A DNA stretch of 59,366 bases from Thermococcus sp. (GCF_027052235.1 NZ_JALUFF010000013.1:1-59366), one strand, 5' to 3'. Shown: positions 1-8,845, counted from the first letter of the stretch. Numbers and translations are program-made. The notes: a model not told the origin generated them from the sequence alone.

Positions 1-426
1 GCACTTCGAAACTTTATTTCCCCACTTAAGGAGGTCTGAATCCCACGTTAAGAGCGCGTCTAATCCAGTTTCCATACAATTAGCCAGTATTATAGCATCT
101 ATTATAGCATCACCGGGAAGTAGGCCGTAGCGTTGGATTAGTCTTTCGGCTTCCCATAATGTGTGCTCGGTTGTGGGAGAGTAGTTCAGAACTTTGAACA
201 GCCTGAGAGCTGGTGTCAAAGCTCCAGAGGATCTCCTAACGAGCTCCGGTCTTCTCTTGAGTGTAAAAGGCCTTTCACCGGTTTCGTTCCTGATAAGCAA
301 GTAGAGAACTTCGGAATAAACAATATCGTTATAGTAGGGTTCGGTAAGGGCGAGGAGCCTTGAGATGCTGTGTTCGCCGAAGAGATGCTTTAGTATAACG
401 TTCGAATCGAGCATCACACGGTCCAT
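1..426 (-). CDS. PIN-domain toxin (VapC-type ribonuclease), 3' end cut by window edge
   Basis: The minus-strand frame opens with an ATG at 426 and stays open to base 1 (142 codons, no stop), so the C-terminus lies outside the window. The product begins MDRVMLDSNVILKHLFGE, where LDSNV supplies the first PIN-domain acidic residue. Further acidic positions follow in LPGDAIIDAIILAN and in LLTWDSDLLKW near the end, the usual PIN order. PIN proteins are Mg2+-dependent ribonucleases that act as VapC toxins. The start overlaps the stop of the upstream small gene at 414-587 by 13 bases, the usual antitoxin-toxin arrangement. The fold is clear; the RNA target cannot be read from sequence. Confidence 0.82.
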   Translation of the reverse strand, partial: MDRVMLDSNVILKHLFGEHSISRLLALTEPYYNDIVYSEVLYLLIRNETGERPFTLKRRPELVRRSSGALTPALRLFKVLNYSPTTEHTLWEAERLIQRYGLLPGDAIIDAIILANCMETGLDALLTWDSDLLKWGNKVSKC

Positions 427-587
427 ACGTCATCGGCCTCGGAAACAAGCTTACTGGACTTTTTCCTCGGCTTGACAGCCCCGAAGGTTTCGTTGGCGAC
501 TTTCAATCGCCGAAGTAACCTCTCTATAGCGACTCGGGCGAGCGTTTCATCAACTCCCTCCGGAACCTTAACGACTATCTCGCTCAT
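414..587 (-). CDS. small antitoxin (VapB-like) for the adjacent PIN toxin
   Basis: A 57-residue protein beginning MSEIVVKVPEGVDETLARVA and ending SEADDVWTV. A beta strand (IVVKVPEG) is followed by a basic helix (IERLLRRLKV) and a charged tail, a common layout for archaeal antitoxins that bind DNA through the N-terminus and the toxin through the C-terminus. It overlaps the PIN gene by 13 bases and precedes it in the same direction. No named antitoxin family is recognised with certainty; the role is inferred from size, position and overlap. Confidence 0.65.
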   Translation of the reverse strand: MSEIVVKVPEGVDETLARVAIERLLRRLKVANETFGAVKPRKKSSKLVSEADDVWTV

Positions 588-680
588 GTGCGAAAATACG
601 CTCCAACGGGTAATAAACCTTCCGGAGGAAGCCGAAGGGTGCAGAAAGGAATAAATAGAGTGGGATTTAACCCAAGTATC

Positions 681-998
681 ATGAGCCTTAAGGTTATCAA
701 AGCAACTATTGAAAAAGTTTCCAAGAAGCTCGGACTTAAGGTGGATGAGATAATCCTCTTTGGCTCGAGGGCGCGGGGTGACTTCAGGAAAGACAGCGAT
801 TGGGACGTTTTAGTTGTTCTCTCGGAGCCCGTGTCAAGGAAAACCGAGCTTGAAGCGTACAAACTCATCCACAGGGAGCTTCTCTTCAAAGGGGTAAAGG
901 CGGATATCCTCTTCATCTCGAAGGGTGAACTTGAGAAGGTGAAGGAAGACAGGGGATTCGTCTACTACTACGCGCTGAGGGATGGCCTCAGGGTTTGA
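681..998 (+). CDS. MNT-type nucleotidyltransferase (antitoxin of MNT/HEPN pair)
   Basis: A 105-residue minimal nucleotidyltransferase. The signature GSRARGD is followed by SDWDVLVVL, giving the GSxRxD...SDxD catalytic arrangement with two metal-binding aspartates; a third acidic position lies in VKADILFI. MNT antitoxins of this class inactivate the partner HEPN ribonuclease by adding AMP to it (known for the family). I chose ATG 681 rather than the upstream GTG at 588 because the extra 31 residues are not family-like and A/T-rich promoter-like sequence (around 650-675) lies inside them. The HEPN gene follows directly and overlaps this gene's stop codon. Confidence 0.82.
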   Translation: MSLKVIKATIEKVSKKLGLKVDEIILFGSRARGDFRKDSDWDVLVVLSEPVSRKTELEAYKLIHRELLFKGVKADILFISKGELEKVKEDRGFVYYYALRDGLRV

Positions 999-1369
999 GC
1001 TTCAGAGAGTGGTTAAACAAAGCCAAGAAAGACTTAGTGCTGGCAAAACACAGTTTGGAACTTGGGTACTATGACTTTGCTTCATTCCACGCCCAGCAGT
1101 GTGCAGAGAAAGCGTTGAAGGCGTTTTTGGTCGCCAGAGGGAGGCCTATTAAGCGAACCCATGACATTGGTGAACTTATAATCCTGTGTTCTGATGTTGA
1201 TCCTGACTTCACGAAACTGTTCAACGAAGACGTTGATATCCTAACCGCCTACGCTGTGGAGGCCAGATACCCAACACTTCACGAGCCAAACCGAGAAGAG
1301 GCGGAGAACGCAATAAAACTCGCGGAGTTTGCCTTAGAGTTTGTAAAAAGAAAGCTCACCTCACCCTGA
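995..1369 (+). CDS. HEPN-domain protein (toxin of MNT/HEPN pair)
   Basis: A 124-residue helical protein, SFREWLNKAKKDLVLAKHSL..., with the HEPN hallmark FHAQQCAEKALKAFLVARG and a downstream R-x5-H motif (RPIKRTH) that matches the ribonuclease active site of HEPN toxins. Translation appears to begin at TTG 995, overlapping the upstream MNT gene's TGA at 996-998, so the two are translationally coupled. The 3' end overlaps the convergent pelota gene by 14 bases. The TTG start is inferred: no ATG or GTG lies close enough. Confidence 0.8.
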   Translation: MSFREWLNKAKKDLVLAKHSLELGYYDFASFHAQQCAEKALKAFLVARGRPIKRTHDIGELIILCSDVDPDFTKLFNEDVDILTAYAVEARYPTLHEPNREEAENAIKLAEFALEFVKRKLTSP

Positions 1370-2429
1370 ACCTCAGCAGGGCCGCCAAACCGCCTAAGGC
1401 CTTGAGCTTTTCACCGCCCTCATGTTCAGAGCTGACAACCACCACTTCACCGCGCGAATACCTCACCGCGTCCATCAGCTCCTCGATCTTCTCCCTGTGC
1501 TCTCCTTTGAGGAGCTCATCGAGCACCAAAAGCGTCTCGACGGCCCCGTAGTTAACCGCTTCCTCCACCTCCCGAAGACCATAGGCAACCAAGCCGTTGT
1601 TTTTAGCTATGTTCTCAAGCACCTTCTCGACCAGCTGAATTTCCTTGGCAACCCTGTTCTCGTGGTAGACCCTCTCCACCGTTCCGCGCTTTATGACCTC
1701 GTAGATTCCCGTTCTTCCCGTCACGCTCGTGTCCTCTATGACGACCCTTTTGGCAAGCTCCGGATAATTCTCCTTCAGGAACTTGTAGAAGTCCTCCTTT
1801 ACGAAGCCGGGGCCGGCAACGATGGCCTTCTCGACCTTCTCGCGCCTCATGACCTCCTCCATGGTCTTTGCAACGTCGTGGAAGAACCGCTTTTCTTCAC
1901 TCTCGCGGTCGGTATTGTAGCGCTTCCCGCCGAGGTTGTAGCGTATGCTGTTGAGAATCTCAACGCCGTACTCCCTCACGAGGGCCATATCAGCCTCGCC
2001 CTCATCGATGACGACTATCATCACCCTCGCGCGCTTCGAGGCCTCGACGGCTTCCTTCAGCCTTTCAATGTGGTGCTCCTTCCAGCGGGGCTTTTGAATG
2101 GTAACGACAGTTCCCTCCTCGATGGTTATCGTGTGGTATTTTCCGAGGGGAACGTCCTCCCTGCTCGCGTAAACGATTGGTCCTGTAACGCGCACCTGAT
2201 TCGCGAACTTGTGGAAGTTTATCTTTTCCGCTTTAACGCCGAGGAAAACCGGAATTACCTCAACCTTCTCGGCCCTCAGAGAATCGCTCCTCTGGGCCTG
2301 CTTGCGGAGGGTTTTGGCGTAAACTACATCGCCGGGGTCGATTATGTGGTAGAGGTGCCAGAGGTCATCGAGCGTCTCGGCTTTTACCTTTACCTTGCCC
2401 TCCTTGGGCTTCTCCTCGATTATCTGCAT
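1356..2429 (-). CDS. pelA: archaeal pelota (aPelota), stalled-ribosome rescue factor
   Basis: A 357-residue homologue of Dom34/Pelota. It has the Sm-like N-terminal domain (about residues 1-125, with DDLWHLYHIIDPGD), an eRF1-like central domain (about 130-255, RVMIVVIDEGEAD and KAIVAGPGFVKEDF) and an L7Ae-like C-terminal domain (about 260-357, VNYGAVETLLVLDELL). The GGQ tripeptide of true release factors is absent, as expected. In archaea aPelota works with aEF1alpha and ABCE1 to split ribosomes stalled on broken mRNAs. The start has a strong GAGGTGAT site, which overlaps the stop codon of a RelE-type toxin gene 9 bases upstream, implying co-transcription with relBE. Confidence 0.96.
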   Translation of the reverse strand: MQIIEEKPKEGKVKVKAETLDDLWHLYHIIDPGDVVYAKTLRKQAQRSDSLRAEKVEVIPVFLGVKAEKINFHKFANQVRVTGPIVYASREDVPLGKYHTITIEEGTVVTIQKPRWKEHHIERLKEAVEASKRARVMIVVIDEGEADMALVREYGVEILNSIRYNLGGKRYNTDRESEEKRFFHDVAKTMEEVMRREKVEKAIVAGPGFVKEDFYKFLKENYPELAKRVVIEDTSVTGRTGIYEVIKRGTVERVYHENRVAKEIQLVEKVLENIAKNNGLVAYGLREVEEAVNYGAVETLLVLDELLKGEHREKIEELMDAVRYSRGEVVVVSSEHEGGEKLKALGGLAALLRFRVR

Positions 2430-2438
2430 GATATCACC

Positions 2439-2699
2439 TCAGAGGTCTTTGTAAACGTTTCCTCTACGGCCTATTCTGATCACATAGACTGTCTTGGAAG
2501 TTTCATCAACACTGTAGATAACTCTGTAATCCCCAACTCGAATTCGATAGAAAGGATACCCTTTCAATTTTTTGTATTGCATTGACCACGGGTTCTCCCT
2601 AAGTTTGAGCAGGGATTCCTTTATCCTCGCCCTGTCTTTAGGAGATAGGTTTCTCAAAAATTTCAGGCTTTTCCGGGATAGCACTACCTCATAGCTCAT
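2439..2699 (-). CDS. relE: RelE-family toxin (mRNA interferase)
   Basis: An 86-residue RelE/ParE-fold protein. The pattern FLRNLSPKDRARI, LRENPWS, LKGYPFYRIRVGDYRVIYSV and KTVYVIRIGRRGNVYK is classic for archaeal RelE: a basic core followed by the conserved RIRVGDYRVIY strand pair. RelE toxins enter the ribosomal A site and cut mRNA. The start overlaps the upstream antitoxin gene by 11 bases, and the TGA stop sits inside the ribosome binding site of pelota. Toxin activity is inferred from the family and not shown by the sequence. Confidence 0.88.
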   Translation of the reverse strand: MSYEVVLSRKSLKFLRNLSPKDRARIKESLLKLRENPWSMQYKKLKGYPFYRIRVGDYRVIYSVDETSKTVYVIRIGRRGNVYKDL

Positions 2700-2883
2700 C
2701 GAGGATCTCCTCTAGGCGAACCCCATTCCTCTTGGTCTCTTCCAGCTCCTCTAGAAGCTCCTGCAGTTCCTTCTTGTCCACATCAAAGTATCCAGCGAAA
2801 TTGTCAATCTTGGAGTTCAGTACCCTGAGTTCTTCCTTGATTTCCCTCAGTTCCTGAAGAATGACCTGTTCGACGTTCTCCAT
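2689..2883 (-). CDS. relB: RelB-like antitoxin
   Basis: A 64-residue acidic protein, MENVEQVILQELREIKEELR..., with a predicted coiled coil (about residues 5-28) and a highly acidic helix (KKELQELLEELEETKRNG) before a C-terminal VRLEEILDEL. This long-helix acidic design is typical of archaeal antitoxins that wrap RelE. It has a GGGGAG ribosome binding site, begins the apparent relB-relE-pelA operon and overlaps relE by 11 bases. The call rests mainly on its pairing with relE. Confidence 0.75.
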   Translation of the reverse strand: MENVEQVILQELREIKEELRVLNSKIDNFAGYFDVDKKELQELLEELEETKRNGVRLEEILDEL

Positions 2884-2968
2884 GACACTCCCCGCTGTTT
2901 TTTATTCAAACCACCTCATAAAATTTTTGGAGCCCTTCATTCTCACTCTCTAAAGTGAAAAACAGTAG

Positions 2969-4015
2969 TCAGATGAGCTCCCTCTCGGTCTTGGTGAGCC
3001 TTCTGGCACCTTTCTCGGTGATGACGATGGTGTCCTCTATGCGAACTCCACCGAACTTGGGGATGTAGATGCCCGGCTCGACCGTTATCACCATGCCGGG
3101 CTTTAGAACGGTCTCGTCCTGCTGGCTCACCCTTGGCCACTCGTGTATCTCAAGGCCGACTCCGTGACCGGTTGAGTGGATGAAGTAGTCGCCGTAGCCG
3201 TACTCCGCTATGACGTCTCTCACGAGGGTGTCGAGCTCTTTGGCGGTAATGCCTGGCCTTGCTTCCTCAACGCCCTTCCTCTGGGCCTCTAAAACAATCT
3301 CGTAGATTTCCTTCTGCTTCTCGTTTGGCGAACCGACAACGATGGTTCTCGTCATGTCCGAGTTGTAGTGTCCGTAGAGAGCGCCCTCGTCGATAACAAC
3401 CAAATCCCCCCGCTCTATCCTCTTGTCGCTCGCTATCCCATGGGGCAAAGCCGAGCGCCAGCCGCTAGCTATTATCGTGTCGAAGGCTGGCTTTTCAGCG
3501 CCGTTCATCTTCATTGCGTACTCCATCTTTGCCGCTATCTCCCTCTCGCGCCTGCCTTCGCTTATCTCCTCTAAAGCGACCATCATCGCCTGGTCGGCTA
3601 TCCTGCAGGCCCTCTCAATAACCTCAAGCTCTTCGGGAGTTTTGATGATGCGGAGCTCCTTGATGACGTCATCAACCGCCGTGAAGTCCTCAACGCTGGC
3701 CTTCTCCTTCAGCGTCTTTATTGTAGAAAAGCTCGTTCTTCCCTCGATGCCGAGTTTCCTGAGTTTGAAGGACGAAAGTCTCTCGTAGAGTTCCTTTCCG
3801 GTTTTGAACTTCTCAACGGGCACCTTTGATGTCTCTCTTGCCTCTTCGTATTCCAGCTCCGGAACTAGGAAAACTGCCTCATCCGGCGTTACAACGAGGT
3901 AGCCACCGAGAACCGGGGAAGAGCCCGTGAAGTAATAGAGGTTTGGCCTGTGGGTTATCAAAATTCCGTCGAGTTCCTTCCCGGCTATGAACTCTCTGAG
4001 TTTTTCGATTCTCAT
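2969..4015 (-). CDS. pepQ: Xaa-Pro dipeptidase (prolidase)
   Basis: A 348-residue M24 metallopeptidase that splits X-Pro dipeptides in the cytoplasm, supporting growth on peptides. The five metal ligands of Pyrococcus prolidase are all present in order: Asp in VVIDEGALYG, Asp in HYNSDMTRT, His in STGHGVGLEIHEW, Glu in TVEPGIYIP and Glu in VRIEDTIVI. The start is ATG 4015 (MRIEKLREFIAGKEL), preceded by GGTGATAGAG. The frame stays open further upstream to 4243, but that part is antisense to the HAD gene and not family-like. Length agrees with the 348 residues of the P. furiosus enzyme. It is divergent from the HAD gene with about 90 bases between. Confidence 0.95.
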   Translation of the reverse strand: MRIEKLREFIAGKELDGILITHRPNLYYFTGSSPVLGGYLVVTPDEAVFLVPELEYEEARETSKVPVEKFKTGKELYERLSSFKLRKLGIEGRTSFSTIKTLKEKASVEDFTAVDDVIKELRIIKTPEELEVIERACRIADQAMMVALEEISEGRREREIAAKMEYAMKMNGAEKPAFDTIIASGWRSALPHGIASDKRIERGDLVVIDEGALYGHYNSDMTRTIVVGSPNEKQKEIYEIVLEAQRKGVEEARPGITAKELDTLVRDVIAEYGYGDYFIHSTGHGVGLEIHEWPRVSQQDETVLKPGMVITVEPGIYIPKFGGVRIEDTIVITEKGARRLTKTERELI

Positions 4016-4104
4016 CTCTATCACCGGAGGCAGTATTCCCCTTTGGATAAAACGGTTTCGGAAGGGATATAAAGAGGGGTCACCAAGGAATAACGGTGCC
4101 CGAG

Positions 4105-4767
4105 ATGACGGTCTATCTCTTCGACTTCGACGGAACGCTCGTCGACAGCACCGGGGCCGTTGAGAAGGCTTTGAGGCTCGCCATTGAGAAGACAATTCCA
4201 GCTGTAATAGAGAGCGACCTATACGACGAGTACTACAAAGCATTGTTCCTCTTCATTAAGGGAAAGCTGACCTACCAGCATCTCGGCGTAATCCACGAGC
4301 TCGTGGCACAGGGCACGATACATGAGTACTACAAGCTCATGCCCAAATACATCAAGGACTTTCCCTTCGCTCGGCAGGTCGTCAGGGAACTCAGGAAGCG
4401 AGGAAGGAGGGTAATAAGCTTCTCCGGGGAGCATACCTACCCCGGGGGAAAGGTCATCTTCATGAAAAAGACCAACTGGTACGAGGAGTTTGATGAAGTC
4501 ATAACCTTCAAGGGAACCAAGGACATGCTGGTGAAGTTCCAGACGCTGAGGGAGCTCTATCCTGAAGAGCCCTTTGTGTGGGTTGATGACAGCCCTGCGA
4601 GGTTCACCTACATCCTCGATGAGAATACCCTTCTGGTTCAGAAGGCTTCTCCCTACAAGAGCGATGTTGCCCTGCTCTTCGAGAGGCAGAACTTCATAAA
4701 GATTAGATCAATAAGGGACGTCCTTGAGATAGACGACGGCCTGAGTGAGTTCCTGGATAAAGCTTAA
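4105..4767 (+). CDS. HAD-superfamily hydrolase
   Basis: A 220-residue protein opening [20 protein letters not shown], the HAD motif I DxDGT with nucleophile and acid/base aspartates. Later landmarks are a motif II serine in RVISFSGEH, a lysine in [10 protein letters not shown] and the acidic motif WVDDSPARF. This suggests a phosphatase, but the substrate cannot be told from sequence. I chose ATG 4105; a GTG at 4096 would add three residues. The promoter lies in the short region divergent from pepQ. It is followed closely by the L35Ae gene, which has its own TATA-like element (around 4759). Confidence 0.8.
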   Translation: MTVYLFDFDGTLVDSTGAVEKALRLAIEKTIPAVIESDLYDEYYKALFLFIKGKLTYQHLGVIHELVAQGTIHEYYKLMPKYIKDFPFARQVVRELRKRGRRVISFSGEHTYPGGKVIFMKKTNWYEEFDEVITFKGTKDMLVKFQTLRELYPEEPFVWVDDSPARFTYILDENTLLVQKASPYKSDVALLFERQNFIKIRSIRDVLEIDDGLSEFLDKA

Positions 4768-4802
4768 AAATCGGAGCCGAGACCTTAATCCGGGTGAGGG
4801 CG

Positions 4803-5069
4803 ATGGCCAGAGTAAAGGCGGTCGTCCTCTCCTACGCGGGTTCTCACGAGCACCAGGACAACCACCGGATGATTCTCAAGCCCCTCGGAATCGAGGACAG
4901 GGGAAGTGCCTCAAGCCTCATAGGCAGGAAGGTCATCTGGAAAACCCCAACGGGCAGGAAAATGGTCGGAAAGGTCATCAAGACCCACGGGAACCGGGGA
5001 GAGGTCAAGGCCTACTTCAACCCGGGCCTGCCCGGACAGGCCCTCGGGGACATCGTCGAGATAATCTAA
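4803..5069 (+). CDS. rpl35ae: 50S ribosomal protein L35Ae
   Basis: An 88-residue ribosomal protein ([20 protein letters not shown]...). The family core [19 protein letters not shown] and the closing [14 protein letters not shown] identify L35Ae, a large-subunit protein shared by archaea and eukaryotes. The start at ATG 4803 follows GGGTGAGGGCG; an in-frame GTG nine bases earlier lies inside that ribosome binding site. A TATA-like AAGCTTAAAAATC lies about 40 bases upstream. The trm1 gene follows after about 40 bases in the same direction. Confidence 0.94.
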   Translation: MARVKAVVLSYAGSHEHQDNHRMILKPLGIEDRGSASSLIGRKVIWKTPTGRKMVGKVIKTHGNRGEVKAYFNPGLPGQALGDIVEII

Positions 5070-5110
5070 AACCCTTTAAGGCTCCAGCCCTTTCTTTTCT
5101 CGGTGGGAGA

Positions 5111-6241
5111 ATGGAGCTTGTAGAGGTAAGGGAGGGACTTGCGAGGATTTTGGTTCCAAAGGCGGAGAGGATTTACGACGCGCCGGTCTTCTACAACCCC
5201 GTGATGGCCCTTAACAGGGACATAAGCGTCCTCTTGGCGAGGGTAACTTCGCCGAAGAGGGTTCTCGACGCCCTCTCCGCGACCGGGATAAGGGGCATCA
5301 GGTACGCCCTCGAAAGCCCGGCAGAGGAAGTATGGCTCAACGACATAAACGAGAGGGCCTTCGAGCTGATGAAGAGGAACATCGCCCTGAACTTCAGTGG
5401 AAGCCTTGAGGAGAGGGGAAAGCGGGCCTTTCTCCGGGGGGAGAAGGAGGTAATAGCGAACCTCGGGGATGCCAACCTTCTGATGGCCGAGAAGTTCCGC
5501 TACTTTGACCTCCTTGACCTTGACCCCTTTGGCTCACCTATGGAGTTCCTCGACACGGCCTTGAGGAGCGTCAGGCGGAGGGGGATTTTAGCCCTCACCG
5601 CAACCGATACGGGGGTCCTCTGCGGCGCCTACAGGAGGGCCTGCAGGAAAAACTACCTTGCGGAGCCGATAAGGGGTGAGCTGTGCCACGAAGCGGGGCT
5701 GAGGATACTCATAGGGACGGTCGCCAGGTACGCGGCCAAGTACGACCTCGGCGTTGATGTTTTACTCGCCTACTACCGCGACCACTACTTCAGAGCTTTC
5801 CTCCGGCTGAAGAGCGGTGCCAGAAAGGCCGAGGAGAGCCTAGCCAGGCTCGGCTACCTGTGGCAGGACGAAAGGGGAAAGTTCGAGTACTCCCTGGAGT
5901 TCCTACCGGCGAAACCCGGGGCCCACGGCCCGATGTGGCTCGGCCCTCTAAAGGACGTCGAAGTGGTTGAGAAAATCCTAAAGGAAGCGAGAAACCATAC
6001 CCTCGGACACAGAAAGACCATCCCATTCCTTGAACTCCTAGCGGAGGAGCTCGACGTCCCATTCCACTACGACACCCATGCACTGGCGAGGAAGAACGGC
6101 CTTGAGGTAAGGAAGATTGGAGAGGTAATCGAGAAGCTCAGGGGGCTCGGCTACAGGGCAACGAGGACCCACTTTTCCCCGACGGCCATAAAGACGGACG
6201 CTCCCTTTGAGGAAGTCCTGAACGCTATGAGGGGTGGTTAA
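5111..6241 (+). CDS. trm1: tRNA (guanine26-N2,N2)-dimethyltransferase Trm1
   Basis: A 376-residue enzyme that dimethylates G26 of tRNA using S-adenosylmethionine. The N-terminal segment [20 protein letters not shown] and [15 protein letters not shown] are Trm1 landmarks. The SAM site is [18 protein letters not shown], with the catalytic block [17 protein letters not shown]. The C-terminal winged-helix-like domain ends at ALNAMRGG-type sequence. The start is ATG 5111 (MELVEVREG) after GGTGGGAG; the frame is open far upstream, but that part overlaps L35Ae in another frame. Its TAA overlaps the leader of the next gene. Confidence 0.94.
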   Translation: MELVEVREGLARILVPKAERIYDAPVFYNPVMALNRDISVLLARVTSPKRVLDALSATGIRGIRYALESPAEEVWLNDINERAFELMKRNIALNFSGSLEERGKRAFLRGEKEVIANLGDANLLMAEKFRYFDLLDLDPFGSPMEFLDTALRSVRRRGILALTATDTGVLCGAYRRACRKNYLAEPIRGELCHEAGLRILIGTVARYAAKYDLGVDVLLAYYRDHYFRAFLRLKSGARKAEESLARLGYLWQDERGKFEYSLEFLPAKPGAHGPMWLGPLKDVEVVEKILKEARNHTLGHRKTIPFLELLAEELDVPFHYDTHALARKNGLEVRKIGEVIEKLRGLGYRATRTHFSPTAIKTDAPFEEVLNAMRGG

Positions 6242-6242
6242 G

Positions 6243-7334
6243 GTGGATGCCCTCAGGCTCGTTGAGAGGTTTTACATTAACGAATGGGCCGACGCGACCC
6301 TCTACGAGGAGCTCGCCAGGGGAGAAAGGGACGAGAGAATAAAAAGAGAACTTGAAAGGCTGGCGGAGCTTGAAAGGAGGCACGCAGAGTTCTGGAGGAG
6401 TGTTCTTGAGAAGAGGGGAAGGAAGCCACCAAAACCAAAGGTCAGCGGGGTAACTCTCCTCGGCGTCAAGCTCCTTCGAAGGGTTCTTGGGGTGGGAGTC
6501 GTTGCTTCCCTCCTTGAGATGGGCGAAAACAGCGCCATAGAGCGATATTTCCAGTTTCTCAGGGAGTTCTCCGGACAGTTAGACGAGGAAGAAGTCCGGA
6601 TACTCAGGCGGGTTATCCTCGACGAGATAGAGCACGAGAAGTTCTTCAGGGAGGAGGAGAAGAGGTTCCACGTCGAGCACATAAGGGACCTCATCCTCGG
6701 GATGAACGACGGCCTTGTTGAGCTACTCGGAGCCGTCACGGGTCTGTCAGCTGTTTATCCAACGAGGCCAACCCTGGTGGGTGTCAGCGGACTCGTCGTC
6801 GGCATCGCAGGGGCGCTGTCAATGGCCATCGGTGCCTTCATTTCCGTGCGCTCCCAGAGGCAGGTCAAAGAATCGGTGCGCTCAAGGATGGAGGCCCTCT
6901 TCGAGGTCTCCCCGGAAAAGGCCCTTGAGGAGCTGACCGACCGGCTTAGGGAAGGAGGCCTGCCCGAGGAGATAGCAAAGGAGATAGCCGAAAAGCTCAG
7001 GGAAAGACCGGAGGCAGTAAAGAGGCTCTTACTCCCCGAAACCGAGGAGAACGAAGTGAGAGCTGCGCTCTACACTGGGCTCTCTTACCTCATCGGGGTC
7101 GCCTTCCCAGTGAGCCCCTACTTCATAGCGTCGAGCTCACTGACGGCTCTGGCGCTCTCGGTGGTTCTTGCCGGCACGGTGCTGGGGGTGGTTGCCTCGA
7201 TCATAGCGCTCCTCTCGGGCATCTCGGTGAAAAAGAAGGCCTTTGAGATGGTGTCAACTGGCCTCGGCGCGGCTTTCCTGAGTTACCTCTTCGGAAGGCT
7301 GATGGAGGCCGTCTTCCACGTCTCGGCACTGTAG
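6243..7334 (+). CDS. VIT1/CCC1-family metal transporter with N-terminal ferritin-like domain
   Basis: About 363 residues. Residues 1-140 form a rubrerythrin/ferritin-like four-helix domain with repeated E/ExxH motifs (LYEELARGERDE, LERRHAEFW, DEIEHEKFFREEEKRF). The rest is a VIT1/CCC1 domain: HIRDLILGMNDGLVELLGAVTGLSA is the VIT helix-1 signature, and about five membrane segments follow, including LVVGIAGALSMAIGAFISV. Ferritin-VIT fusions (MbfA-like) move iron or manganese across membranes in bacteria; that role is inferred here. The start is probably GTG 6243, because GAGGGGTGG just before it serves as the binding site; GTG 6234 is the alternative. Confidence 0.85.
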   Translation: MDALRLVERFYINEWADATLYEELARGERDERIKRELERLAELERRHAEFWRSVLEKRGRKPPKPKVSGVTLLGVKLLRRVLGVGVVASLLEMGENSAIERYFQFLREFSGQLDEEEVRILRRVILDEIEHEKFFREEEKRFHVEHIRDLILGMNDGLVELLGAVTGLSAVYPTRPTLVGVSGLVVGIAGALSMAIGAFISVRSQRQVKESVRSRMEALFEVSPEKALEELTDRLREGGLPEEIAKEIAEKLRERPEAVKRLLLPETEENEVRAALYTGLSYLIGVAFPVSPYFIASSSLTALALSVVLAGTVLGVVASIIALLSGISVKKKAFEMVSTGLGAAFLSYLFGRLMEAVFHVSAL

Positions 7335-7380
7335 GGGCGAAACCAGCTTTTCTGCCGTTTTTCCAGCTTTCGCCACGCCC

Positions 7381-8748
7381 TCAAACTTTCACGTACTTCC
7401 ACTTTCCTTTCCTGAATATCAGCCAGTAGAAGAGGGCGCTGGTAAAGGTCTCAAGGCTCATTGCTATCCATGCCGCGACGACACCCAATCCCCTGAAGTG
7501 AAGCGGACCTATTGAAAAGCCGAAACCGAGAAGGTAGGCGGGCACTATGCGGAAGAGGAGCTTGCTCACCGCTGTGACGTACATCGGGCTCTTGGTGTCT
7601 CCAGCCCCCCTGAGGGCACCGCTGAGGACGAAGACCCATCCGAGGGGAACCTCGCTTATCCCGACTATCAGAAGGTATATAACAGCCAAACTCAGAACCT
7701 CGTTGTAATGGGGGTCGCTTTTTGTAAGGAAAGGCATCACAAGGTAGCGGGGAAAGGCGATGAGGACGAAGGCCATAACCGACATGAAGACCGTCACCAT
7801 CTTCAGGGCCTCTTTAACCGTCCTCTCGGCCTCGTCTGGCCTTCCGGCCCCCAGGTTCTGGCCGACCAGCGCGGATGAAGCAACGTTGAACCCAAAGGCC
7901 GGCATGTAGGCTATGCTCTCTATTCTCAGTCCGATCTGATGGGCCGCCAGAGCAACGTCACCGAAGCGGGTAACGATGCTCATGTAGAGGAAGTTGTAGA
8001 AGCTGAAGAGACCGCGCTCTACAAGCGTTGGGATTCCAATCCTCACTATCCTCTTAACCATAGTCCATTCAAAGCGCCACGCGGGTCTGAAGCGGATGAT
8101 GAGCCTTCCCGAGAAGAGCAACATCATAACCACTGCCGTGGCAACGGTTATTCCGATTCCCGAAGCCCAAGCCGCGCCAACCGCCCCGAGCCTCGGAAAG
8201 CCCAGCTCACCGTAGATTAAGAGGTAGTCAAAGGTCGCGTTGAGGACGTTCATAAGGATGCCCACCTTCATCGGCGTCTTCGTGTCGCCTGCCCCCCTCA
8301 GTGCTGAGTTGGCGGTGAAGAGGATGAAGCGTATCGGGTAGAAGAGGAAGACGACCTTCAAGTAGGCGTAGGCCAGCTTCAAAAGCTCTCCCCTTGCCCC
8401 CATTATCCGGAGAACATCATCACCGAAGAACCAGCCGAAGAGCATGACCGGGATTCCGAGGAGAAACGCCAAATAAAGGCTCTGCTCAAGAACGAGTTCG
8501 GCCCCCGGGAAGTCCTTCGCGCCCACGAACCGGGCAACGAGGGCAAGCGTTCCAACCGAGACCGTCATCATTATCGGGAACATGAACCAGCTTACCTGTC
8601 CCCCCAGCCCGACGGAGGCTATAGCCAGAGCACTAACGTGGCCGACCATCAGGGTGTCCACTAGGTTGAGAAGCGTCTGGGAGATGTTGGCAACTATCGC
8701 CGGCCAGGCCAGAGACCATATCCTGCGCTGGGTCTCGGTGAGCATCAT
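7381..8748 (-). CDS. MATE-family multidrug/Na+ efflux transporter
   Basis: A 455-residue polytopic membrane protein with about 12 hydrophobic segments. The repeated MATE signatures are present in both halves: VDTLMVGHVSALAIASVGLGGQ near the N-terminus, NSALRGAGDTKTPMKVGI in the first half and SGALRGAGDTKSPMYVTA in the second, showing the internal duplication. MATE pumps export cationic compounds in exchange for Na+ or H+. It begins with two adjacent ATGs (8748 or 8745) and is convergent with the VIT1 gene. Substrate is not predictable. Confidence 0.93.
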   Translation of the reverse strand: MMLTETQRRIWSLAWPAIVANISQTLLNLVDTLMVGHVSALAIASVGLGGQVSWFMFPIMMTVSVGTLALVARFVGAKDFPGAELVLEQSLYLAFLLGIPVMLFGWFFGDDVLRIMGARGELLKLAYAYLKVVFLFYPIRFILFTANSALRGAGDTKTPMKVGILMNVLNATFDYLLIYGELGFPRLGAVGAAWASGIGITVATAVVMMLLFSGRLIIRFRPAWRFEWTMVKRIVRIGIPTLVERGLFSFYNFLYMSIVTRFGDVALAAHQIGLRIESIAYMPAFGFNVASSALVGQNLGAGRPDEAERTVKEALKMVTVFMSVMAFVLIAFPRYLVMPFLTKSDPHYNEVLSLAVIYLLIVGISEVPLGWVFVLSGALRGAGDTKSPMYVTAVSKLLFRIVPAYLLGFGFSIGPLHFRGLGVVAAWIAMSLETFTSALFYWLIFRKGKWKYVKV

Positions 8749-8845
8749 TAAGACGTCCCTCTAAACGGGGAGAAGGACATTTTAGTTAATAAGGGTTGCG
8801 GCTCCGGGGAGCTAGAAACGCTAGAAATGATGAAGAGAAAAAAGG

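Noticed and set aside
1422-2585. Long open frame antisense to pelota (about 387 codons)
   Set aside because: It mirrors the real gene on the other strand, has no family motif and no promoter; it results from high GC and biased codon use.
4016-4243. N-terminal extension of prolidase
   Set aside because: Extra residues are basic and unlike the family, and they lie antisense to the HAD gene; the start at 4015 gives the known length.
4745-5110. Upstream extension of the Trm1 frame
   Set aside because: It overlaps the L35Ae gene in another frame, and Trm1 proteins start at the MELVEVREG position after a good ribosome binding site.
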